Below, in pieces: positions 58,641 through 64,000 of a stretch of DNA of 64,000 nucleotides. The position numbers and the translations under genes are program-made. The notes beneath the pieces were generated by a model. It made no database searches and had not been told where the DNA came from. It saw only the letters and a list, made by a program, of their open reading frames with translations. Position 1 is the stretch's first letter. The number at the start of each line of letters is the position of its first letter. This DNA is from a virus: positions 54,355 to 118,354 of IMG/VR virus record IMGVR_UViG_3300005253_000063. The stretch is one strand, 5' to 3'.

Positions 58641-58840
58641 GAATCCCTCCGTCTCTCTGGGGGTGCGTTCTGTAGGCCGTGCTCGCGATCCGACGGAAAA
58701 GAAGAGAAACCAAGACCTCGAACAACCAGCACGCACCCCCATAGAGCCGGAGGGGCTCTTCTTTGACCGTCTAACTTTGCGGGGAGGGCCTACCTCGCCG
58801 CAAGTCCTTTGCGACTGTACCTCGATCGGTACCCGTATTG
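58641..58840 (-). promoter_or_regulatory. Promoter and structured leader of the replication operon
   Basis: Minus strand: TTGACA (58839-58844) with a weak TACAGT 19 nt downstream; GTACC/GGTAC inverted repeat (58817-58832) overlapping the promoter as a possible operator. Downstream, TGGGGGTGCGT (58658-58668) pairs with ACGCACCCCCA (58731-58741) to make a long stem ending directly before the ribosome site; AGAGCC/GGCTCT is a further short hairpin. No gene is supported here. Confidence 0.5.
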
Positions 58841-59125
58841 TCAATAGACTTGTGCGTCTGCTCCTATTTCGGCGAGCTGTGAACAACTTTCTTCCCACGC
58901 TTCGAGGCCGCTGAGCCGGCGCTGCGCATCGAGCGCGCGGGTTGCATCATCGAAGTCGGGTACGAGGATTTCCCACTCGCCTTTCCAGGTCGGGCGGGAC
59001 TCCTTCCCGAGTATGCCCGCGGCGATAAGCTCTCGGATTGAAACCCAGATGTCGAGTTTATGTAGCTTGGCCCACACTTCCTCGGTGGTCAGGTCTGTTG
59101 CAAGTTTTTTCATACGCTTGGGCAT
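58841..59125 (-). CDS. Small HTH-like protein with DAQRRLSG motif
   Basis: 94 residues from ATG 59125. Helical, with IWVSIRELIAAGILGKESRP resembling an HTH followed by a small wing. Near the C-terminus FDDATRALDAQRRLSGLEAW, the shared motif followed by a further helix. The -35 of the replication promoter overlaps its stop. Confidence 0.5.
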   Translation of the reverse strand: MPKRMKKLATDLTTEEVWAKLHKLDIWVSIRELIAAGILGKESRPTWKGEWEILVPDFDDATRALDAQRRLSGLEAWEESCSQLAEIGADAQVY

Positions 59126-59174
59126 CGGTTTTGTAGTGCGCTTTACGACGCGTCGAGCGTTCGGTTCGTAGCGT

Positions 59175-59453
59175 TCAACCGGCTCCGCTGAGGCGCATGA
59201 TTGCGTCGGCCTCTGTCTCGGTGACGAGTTCGAGGTACCCGCCTTCCCAGTCGCGGTAGGCGTCGAGCAAGTTACTGCTCCAGATCGACACCGCGACCGC
59301 GAGCGTGTTTCGGAGTAGGTACTCGTTGCAGCCGTCGCAGTGGAGCATCTCATCGCGCACGAGCCCGAACGCGAATTTGATTTGCTCATGGCGGCCGGGT
59401 CGCGTCTCGGCCCACTTGCGCCAACAGCGTTGGCAGTTGATCTCGCGCTTCAT
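59175..59453 (-). CDS. Small zinc-binding protein with EADAIMRLSG tail
   Basis: 92 residues, ATGA overlap with the gene before. CQRCWRKWAET and MLHCDGCNEYLL form a possible zinc site; C-terminus TETEADAIMRLSGAG fits the shared tail. Function unknown. Confidence 0.5.
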   Translation of the reverse strand: MKREINCQRCWRKWAETRPGRHEQIKFAFGLVRDEMLHCDGCNEYLLRNTLAVAVSIWSSNLLDAYRDWEGGYLELVTETEADAIMRLSGAG

Positions 59454-59707
59454 ACGTTCGCTAGCCGGAGCCGTGCGTCGGTCGCGAGCAGTGTCTCTTC
59501 CCACGCTTCGAGGTCGAGGACTCGCCACGTGCTCGCGTCTGCGCGGTCGACAATGCCCACCGCGTACGCTGCGTGTAGCAGATTGTTGAAGGACGCCGTG
59601 TCGATGCGAACGCACCCGAGTCGTTCGAACGCGTCGGCGTGTAGCACCGCGAACGCGTTCCACGCGCTGAGCGGGCGGTGCCGAATCGTCTCGCCGTCAT
59701 GGGTCAT
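59450..59707 (-). CDS. Small protein with ATDARLRLANV tail
   Basis: 85 residues. Helical; C-terminus LEAWEETLLATDARLRLANV is a strong example of the tail with Trp 8 residues before the Asp. Function unknown. Stop overlaps the next ATG. Confidence 0.5.
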   Translation of the reverse strand: MTHDGETIRHRPLSAWNAFAVLHADAFERLGCVRIDTASFNNLLHAAYAVGIVDRADASTWRVLDLEAWEETLLATDARLRLANV

Positions 59708-59824
59708 GGCTCGCGTTGCGTTCTTGGTTGTCGCACTGTGGGCGGCTCGCGTTACTTCTTTGGGCGTCGTGAATCGTGCGGCTACCCCGCGCGGGGACTG
59801 CCCGAGAAGAAGCTCTGCGGCGAA
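59708..59824. other. 117-nt gap
   Basis: No frame on either strand looks coding here and no repeat or hairpin stands out; likely a spacer between small operons. Confidence 0.3.
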
Positions 59825-60154
59825 CTATCCTCGCCCGTGGCCATTGGCCATTGGCATCTTCTCAGTCGCTTCCGTCGTGAGGCGCCGTTGTGCGTCTTCG
59901 AGTTTCGCGCGTCGTCTTGCGTACGGGCTCAGGCCCAACGCGACTGCGTGCATCCAGAAGACGCATGGCCAGAAGACGACAGCGGCAACGTAGCCATGCC
60001 ACTGGAATTGCTTCTGGTCGATGTCATCTTTCCAGCTGCGCTCGCGCGCTTCCGCTCTCTCCCTTGCGACTCGAATGCCGTGCCGAGTTGAGTGAACCAT
60101 CGCCGACACTGCAATGCCGATGCCGTAGATCCAGCCGTACCATTCCAGTTCCAT
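59825..60154 (-). CDS. Small membrane protein with EDAQRRL motif
   Basis: 109 residues, GAAGGAGGAGA before ATG 60154. Two hydrophobic stretches (about 5-20 and 54-73), then KLEDAQRRLTTEA near the C-terminus. Function unknown. Confidence 0.5.
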   Translation of the reverse strand: MELEWYGWIYGIGIAVSAMVHSTRHGIRVARERAEARERSWKDDIDQKQFQWHGYVAAVVFWPCVFWMHAVALGLSPYARRRAKLEDAQRRLTTEATEKMPMANGHGRG

Positions 60155-60168
60155 CGTCTCCTCCTTCC

Positions 60169-60423
60169 CTACGATTTGGGCGGTGCGGCTAGTTTTCGCA
60201 ACGCGATGGCGAGTAGGCACGAGCGGCAGATGCGCACGTCCCAGTTCCAGTACGTGATCTCGTTGAAGCTGAAGCCGCACAGCGAACGGTGTTGGTAGAA
60301 CTCCAGCATCTGTGTCGTGCAGGCGACCACGTGGAGCGTGCCGGAGTGCGCGAGCTTCCAGCCTTCGAGTGCGCCGCTGAGCCGCCAGCGCGCCTCGACC
60401 GCTTGTGCGTCTGCTTCGATCAC
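60169..60423 (-). CDS. Small protein with N-terminal EARWRLSG motif
   Basis: 84 residues, GTG start overlapping the previous stop. The motif (EADAQAVEARWRLSGALEGW) is at the N-terminus here. The C-terminal half has Cys and Trp residues (NWDVRICRSCLLAIAL). Function unknown. Confidence 0.45.
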   Translation of the reverse strand: MIEADAQAVEARWRLSGALEGWKLAHSGTLHVVACTTQMLEFYQHRSLCGFSFNEITYWNWDVRICRSCLLAIALRKLAAPPKS

Positions 60424-60806
60424 TGTTCCTCACCAAGCCGTTGTCGTGCGTCCGCTGCCTGGAGCGACTCGCGTGCTTCCATCATCGCGGGGGCGAAGCC
60501 TATCAGACGCACCCGCGCATCGGCAGCCTTGAGTGTCTCGATCATCTCGTTCCAACCACCGACGAGGATGGGGTAGCGTGCAGCGTCATGTCGGACGAGG
60601 CCGAGCGCGTCGAGCATCAGCTTGACCGCGAACTCGGGGTCGATGTAAAGGTTTGTATCCTGTTCGATACCCATCTCGGTCGCGATGATTCCTAGCACCC
60701 GGGACCACGTGGATGTCGGACGTCGTAGCTTTTTAGTGAATGCTCGCACGTACTCCTTTGCTCTGTACTCCTCCCGCTGACGGAGCTTACTCACCCGCTG
60801 CCTCAT
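60420..60806 (-). CDS. Small protein with two copies of the DAxxRL motif
   Basis: 128 residues. Two motif copies close together: ETLKAADARVRLIG and ESLQAADARQRLGEEQ, the second at the C-terminus. N-terminal basic helix and WSRVLGIIATEMGIEQD. Overlaps the NrdR-like gene upstream by 20 nt. Confidence 0.5.
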   Translation of the reverse strand: MRQRVSKLRQREEYRAKEYVRAFTKKLRRPTSTWSRVLGIIATEMGIEQDTNLYIDPEFAVKLMLDALGLVRHDAARYPILVGGWNEMIETLKAADARVRLIGFAPAMMEARESLQAADARQRLGEEQ

Positions 60807-61068
60807 CTAGGATTCCGCTTGGCAGCCCATGCGAGACCTCGGCCCACAGTGTCCGCGGCTTGACGAGCGTGAAGTGGGACATCACCAGCTTGCAATCTCG
60901 GCCTCGCTTGAGAGTGATCGCACAGTCCACGCCGACCTCGACTTCATACGTCGTGAACCGATGGCGGCAATTCATACACGTCCGTCGGCGCCGGACCGCG
61001 AGCCCATGCTGATTCTCGGTTCGTGAATCCACGACCCGCGTCTCGCTGAAGCAGCGCGGACATTCCAT
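60787..61068 (-). CDS. NrdR-like zinc-ribbon protein
   Basis: 93 residues, GAGGAGG before ATG 61068. MECPRCFSETRVVDSRT ... RRRRTCMNCRHRFTTYE is the zinc ribbon of NrdR, the repressor of ribonucleotide reductase genes; the ATP-cone that follows in NrdR is absent. May be a stand-alone DNA- or RNA-binding ribbon. Confidence 0.6.
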   Translation of the reverse strand: MECPRCFSETRVVDSRTENQHGLAVRRRRTCMNCRHRFTTYEVEVGVDCAITLKRGRDCKLVMSHFTLVKPRTLWAEVSHGLPSGILDEAAGE

Positions 61069-61082
61069 TGGAGCCTCCTCAG

Positions 61083-61547
61083 TTACAGTAGTTGCGTGCG
61101 TTCGCGGTACTCGCGCTCGATGCGATACGCCTGTCGCTCGAACCAGATGTTCTTGTAGGCGACGACGGCGCCTTGCCCGCGCACGAGGTTGATCATGAAG
61201 CTCAGTCCATAGAGTAGTGGGTACAGTACGCCGCCGAGGACCATGCACTGCGCGACATGCACGCGCTCGTGGTGGCGTAGCGACTCGCGGTCCCGTTGGT
61301 GCTCGTCGCGGTAGAAGATAATGATGCCGTGCGTCTGCGCGCCCGTGCGGAAGTCCTCCGGGTCGTCGATGTCTCCGTCGCCCGTGCGGTCGAAGCCCTC
61401 GGGGATCACGTGCCAGCACACGACCACGTCGAGCGCGCCGTCCGACCAGCGGATCGACTTGGGGAAGTAGACCGTGAGCAAGCACAGCACGCCGAACAGC
61501 GTGTGCGGCAACGACCAGATCCAACCGAGTGCCTTGAGGATGATCAT
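61083..61547 (-). CDS. Membrane protein with HExxH-like motif
   Basis: 154 residues. N-terminal hydrophobic segment (about 5-27), then FYRDEHQRDRESLRHHERVHVAQC and a second hydrophobic segment (GGVLYPLLYGLSFMINL). HERVH resembles membrane-bound zinc peptidases but the third ligand is not clear. Function uncertain. Confidence 0.45.
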   Translation of the reverse strand: MIILKALGWIWSLPHTLFGVLCLLTVYFPKSIRWSDGALDVVVCWHVIPEGFDRTGDGDIDDPEDFRTGAQTHGIIIFYRDEHQRDRESLRHHERVHVAQCMVLGGVLYPLLYGLSFMINLVRGQGAVVAYKNIWFERQAYRIEREYRERTQLL

Positions 61548-61556
61548 GGCGACAGC

Positions 61557-61760
61557 TTACCCCAATCGATCCCGTGCATCGGCTGCCCGCAGTTCGTCTA
61601 TGATCGTGCTGCGCGATCTACCGACGAGGTGTGGGAGGTCGTGTTCGTCCCACCATAGAGAGCCGCTGTTCCACAGGTAGCTGTACGTGCGTTCCCAACT
61701 GATGCCCGCTTCCCTTGCCACCTGTTCTACCAGCGCACGTGCTCGGATCCCTTTGCTCAC
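61557..61760 (-). CDS. Small HTH-like protein with AADARDRLG tail
   Basis: 67 residues, GTG in a GTGA overlap. VEQVAREAGISWERTYSYLW is HTH-like; ends IIDELRAADARDRLG, the shared tail at the extreme C-terminus. Confidence 0.55.
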   Translation of the reverse strand: MSKGIRARALVEQVAREAGISWERTYSYLWNSGSLWWDEHDLPHLVGRSRSTIIDELRAADARDRLG

Positions 61761-62149
61761 TTCGGTTCGCCGAGCCGCTCGCGCGCATCCTCCGCCGTGC
61801 GCTTCTCGTGGCACTCGCGTGCGAACTTTGCGAGTGCGGCGACATCACGAAGCACCGGGTAGTAAAGCGTCTCGTTTCCGAACTGCACACCGATTCGAAG
61901 GGTGAGACCGTTCCTGCTGAACACGTTCGGAGCGCACCAGTATGTTTCGAGTCCGTGCTTGCGTGCGTCCTCGTTGATCAACTCGTTGAGCATCTGCCAC
62001 GTGACGGGATAGCCGCCGGCGATGCGTTCGTGCCAGTCGTTGGGACCGGGCGGCAAGGTAGGCAGGCTGGCCGTGCGACGTAGTCGGCGCTCCTCTTTGT
62101 ACTGAGCCTGCTCCGCCATCTTGTAGCCATCGGAGATGCCGTCACTCAC
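61757..62149 (-). CDS. Small protein with EDARERLG tail
   Basis: 130 residues from a GTG overlapping the TSCPD gene end. Mixed alpha/beta, WCAPNVFSRNGLTLRIGVQF; ends EKRTAEDARERLGEPK. Function unknown. Confidence 0.5.
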   Translation of the reverse strand: MSDGISDGYKMAEQAQYKEERRLRRTASLPTLPPGPNDWHERIAGGYPVTWQMLNELINEDARKHGLETYWCAPNVFSRNGLTLRIGVQFGNETLYYPVLRDVAALAKFARECHEKRTAEDARERLGEPK

Positions 62150-62630
62150 CGGACTCCTCCGGGTCGTCAGCCGGTGCTTCCAGTTGCTTCGGCTCGTCGG
62201 GCTCTTCCGGTTTGTTGGTTTGTAGGAAGCGGTGGTCCAGGAAACGTGCGACGTAGTCGAGCGGGCTGACACAGTAGTGGATGTCGCCCGGAGCGTTCTG
62301 AACCCTGCCGGCAGGTTGGAACCGCGCGCCGCGGAACTTCTCTATGATCTTCGAGAGAGGCGTTCCGCTCTGCAATAACATGCTCGCCGCGATTGACCAC
62401 GCATCGCAGAACCCGCTGACCCCGCTACCCTGTCGGTCGAGCTTGAGGAACACCTCGCCGATGCGGCCGTCTTCGAACCAGTTGGCGGTGAGGTAGCCCT
62501 TCACGGTTCCGACCAGCTCAACGAAGCCGTGACCACACTTCGGGCAGACATGCGACCGAGACTCGGTCGACAGGATCTTGAAAGCGTGTGTGATGCCTTG
62601 CCGTTCGGACGGCATGTATTCTCTCGTCAC
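62142..62630 (-). CDS. TSCPD-domain protein
   Basis: 162 residues, GTG start. VCPKCGHGFVELVGTVKG, then IGEVFLKLDRQGSGVSGFCDAW, SGTPLSKIIEKFRGARFQP fit the TSCPD domain found at the C-terminus of B12-dependent ribonucleotide reductase and as single proteins. No reductase is in the window; a link to the NrdR-like ribbon nearby is possible. Confidence 0.6.
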   Translation of the reverse strand: MTREYMPSERQGITHAFKILSTESRSHVCPKCGHGFVELVGTVKGYLTANWFEDGRIGEVFLKLDRQGSGVSGFCDAWSIAASMLLQSGTPLSKIIEKFRGARFQPAGRVQNAPGDIHYCVSPLDYVARFLDHRFLQTNKPEEPDEPKQLEAPADDPEESGE

Positions 62631-62669
62631 TCATTCACCTCCGAGTCGTCACTCATTCACCTCCGAGTC
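62626..62669. repeat. Tandem 22-bp repeat
   Basis: GTCACTCATTCACCTCCGAG plus TC, twice in tandem (62626-62647, 62648-62669). On the minus strand it covers the end of the gene at 62653 and duplicates its ribosome-binding sequence GGAGGTGAATG in front of the TSCPD gene. Confidence 0.8.
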
Positions 62670-62883
62670 GTCGCTCCGCGTCGAGCGCGCGGGCTTGATC
62701 CATCAACTCCGCCCATCCGTATGGCAGCACGAGGATACCGTTCGCGAGTCGGCCAAGGACGCCTGCCGTGATGAGCCGTTCCTTGTACCAGACCCACCAA
62801 TAACCGGGGCCGACGTTCACCTCGCACAGAACGTACGCCGAGACGAGTGAGTCGTTGAACATGGTGCCACGCGGGTACTTCAC
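62653..62883 (-). CDS. Small protein with LDAERRLGG tail
   Basis: 76 residues, GTG start overlapping the previous stop. Helical with GPGYWWVWYKERLITAGVL; C-terminus WAELMDQARALDAERRLGGE. The tail codons give the ribosome site for the next gene. Confidence 0.55.
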   Translation of the reverse strand: MKYPRGTMFNDSLVSAYVLCEVNVGPGYWWVWYKERLITAGVLGRLANGILVLPYGWAELMDQARALDAERRLGGE

Positions 62884-63173
62884 TTCCTCACTTGACTTGG
62901 TCGCGGTTGTTGGATTTCGTGCGGGAACAGCTCGCGTTCGTTGCTACTGAGGCGGCGGATCGCATCGTCGATTAGCAGCTCGCGTCGCTTGCGGATTTTC
63001 AACAGCGCAACCACGACGAGTGCGCCAGCCCACGTAACCATGAGTCCGTTCCACAACATCGCACCGTCGTCTTCGAAGTGTCCGATGGTGAAGGTCACGA
63101 GGCAATACGCCCACAACACGACCTGCGTCCATTGATTGTTTAGCGCATCCCGGATCCGACATAGCCACTTCAT
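62880..63173 (-). CDS. Membrane protein with DDAIRRLSS motif
   Basis: 97 residues, ATGA overlap. Two membrane segments (about 18-33 and 42-58), then KRRELLIDDAIRRLSSNERE and a Gln/Pro-rich end. The motif is internal. Function unknown. Confidence 0.5.
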   Translation of the reverse strand: MKWLCRIRDALNNQWTQVVLWAYCLVTFTIGHFEDDGAMLWNGLMVTWAGALVVVALLKIRKRRELLIDDAIRRLSSNERELFPHEIQQPRPSQVRK

Positions 63174-63442
63174 GCAGGCCACAGATTCTTCGCCGCCTTG
63201 GTCGCCGCGACGAGCCCGCCCAGGCGGTACGCCGCGCGCACGGCTGTGTCAGTGACAGGGACAAGGTCGTCTTCAGCGTCGTGTTCGCCGCAGAACGGTT
63301 TGTGTTTCCCGCCGCGCGGGAACACGTGCACCTCGTCGGGAAAGAGGATCCGTCGGCAGTGCGGGCACCAACACAGATGCAGCTCCGGGTCCGGGTGAAG
63401 GAATCGGTAATCGCCTGGGTGGTTCCACAGGTCGTCGGTCAC
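63170..63442 (-). CDS. Zinc-ribbon protein
   Basis: 90 residues, GTG start overlapping the previous stop. LCWCPHCRRILFPDE and PFCGEHD make a zinc site; ends YRLGGLVAATKAA with only a weak RLG resemblance. Function unknown. Confidence 0.5.
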   Translation of the reverse strand: MTDDLWNHPGDYRFLHPDPELHLCWCPHCRRILFPDEVHVFPRGGKHKPFCGEHDAEDDLVPVTDTAVRAAYRLGGLVAATKAAKNLWPA

Positions 63443-63708
63443 TTCACGCGCTCCAGTCGCTCTCGCGCGTCGACCGCCTGCAGTCGACGCTTGAACTCAT
63501 CGAGGGACACGCTCAACCGGTAGCCCTCGAACTCTTCACCTTCGACGTCGTATAGCTGCGTCTCGATCGCGTCGTGGCAGTCGTCGTCCGTGCCGACCGC
63601 GATCGTGACTACCTTGAAGGAGATCCCGGTCGCGTTCGCGAGCCGTTTGAAAAGCTCGCCCCACTTCAACCAATCGGTGTCGTGCCAGTTGTCGCCGAGC
63701 CTGGTCAT
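63439..63708 (-). CDS. Small protein with VDARERLERVK tail
   Basis: 89 residues, ATG overlapping the stop of the next-edge gene. Compact alpha/beta (FKVVTIAVGTDDDCHD), ends FKRRLQAVDARERLERVK. Function unknown. Confidence 0.5.
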   Translation of the reverse strand: MTRLGDNWHDTDWLKWGELFKRLANATGISFKVVTIAVGTDDDCHDAIETQLYDVEGEEFEGYRLSVSLDEFKRRLQAVDARERLERVK

Positions 63709-64000
63709 CCGTCGAGCCTCAGCTCCGCGTCCCACGCCTTGCCGCACGTGATGCTGCAGAAGTAGCGCAAGCCGCACAGCGTCTCGAACGAGGTAAACGC
63801 TTCGTAGTTGACCTCCTCGTCGCACTCCGGGCAGAGATAGTATTTGTTGCGCGCCCAGCGGTTCAAGCATTGCTTTGAGCAGAACGCGATCGGTTGTGTA
63901 GGGTGACCTTGGATCGGCAAGACGAACCAGTGGGGCTCGTCCGGGATCAATTCGGCACAGTATTCGCACCACTCAACGGATTCTATGCGGGTGCGCGTGC
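63705..64000 (-). CDS. Two-finger zinc protein with WDAELRLDG end (5' partial)
   Basis: The frame is open from the right edge. CEYCAELIPDE ... FCSKQC and LCPECDEEVN ... FCSITC give two treble-clef-like fingers; ends GKAWDAELRLDG, the shared tail. A TTG at 63950 would give 81 residues but would cut the first finger, so the gene starts outside the window. Confidence 0.55.
   Translation of the reverse strand, partial: TRTRIESVEWCEYCAELIPDEPHWFVLPIQGHPTQPIAFCSKQCLNRWARNKYYLCPECDEEVNYEAFTSFETLCGLRYFCSITCGKAWDAELRLDG

Noticed and set aside
1-64000. CRISPR arrays or tRNA genes
   Set aside because: No evenly spaced direct repeats and no cloverleaf with a T-arm sequence were found by eye.

Overview
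This window reads as the genome segment of a large, GC-rich tailed phage (or a prophage-like replicon); no ribosomal RNA or housekeeping operon is visible. Genes are packed with ATGA/GTGA stop-start overlaps, GTG and TTG starts are common, and a complete phage replication set is present. A probable inner spanin and an amidase endolysin suggest a Gram-negative, high-GC host, but nothing in the sequence names the host.

Layout. Positions 1-895 (minus) hold a partial HNH endonuclease with many zinc fingers. Positions 939-8153 (plus) hold tail/baseplate-like genes followed by lysis genes (holin-like protein, spanin-like overlapping pair, amidase). Positions 8150-9694 (minus) hold RuvC and small proteins. 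Positions 9934-25820 (plus) are an accessory and early block: a MoxR-type AAA+ ATPase with a VWA/metallopeptidase partner, GNAT, SLOG, sigma-like, ParB-like and UvsW-like proteins, and many small proteins. A terminator-like hairpin at 25824-25849 separates it from a convergent minus block (25870-29076) with a second AAA+/VWA pair. A short plus block (29299-29878) is followed by minus-strand genes to the right edge: a metalloprotease; a 7-deazaguanine DNA-modification operon (folE, aminotransferase, queC, dpdA-like, parB-like, queD, queE, MT-A70 methylase); SbcC/SbcD-type recombination genes split by a TnpB element; then RecA, ssDNA-binding protein, UvsY-like, a UDG-exonuclease-Pol I fusion, primase, DnaB and a replication initiator; and finally a run of very small proteins.

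How the genes work together. FolE, QueD, QueE and QueC make preQ0 from GTP and the DpdA-like enzyme would put it into DNA. No QueF or amidotransferase is seen, but a PLP aminotransferase sits inside the operon. Initiator, DnaB, primase and Pol I form the replisome; RecA, UvsY-like, SSB, SbcC/D, UvsW-like and RuvC form the recombination set. Selfish DNA is abundant: four inteins, each in an active-site motif (FolE, RecA, Pol I, DnaB), two HNH genes and one TnpB element.

The most unusual features are: (1) a short tail motif, roughly [W/F]-x7-D-A-x2-R-L-G, shared by about twenty otherwise unrelated small proteins; (2) a repeated leader made of a GAGC/GCTC hairpin plus an extended Shine-Dalgarno GGAGGCTGG in front of several first genes; (3) a cluster of inverted repeats and iterons inside the initiator gene that looks like an origin; and (4) a TnpB insertion bounded by 9-bp repeats whose predicted guide matches the start of the adjacent recombination gene. 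All calls are from reading alone; no database search was run.
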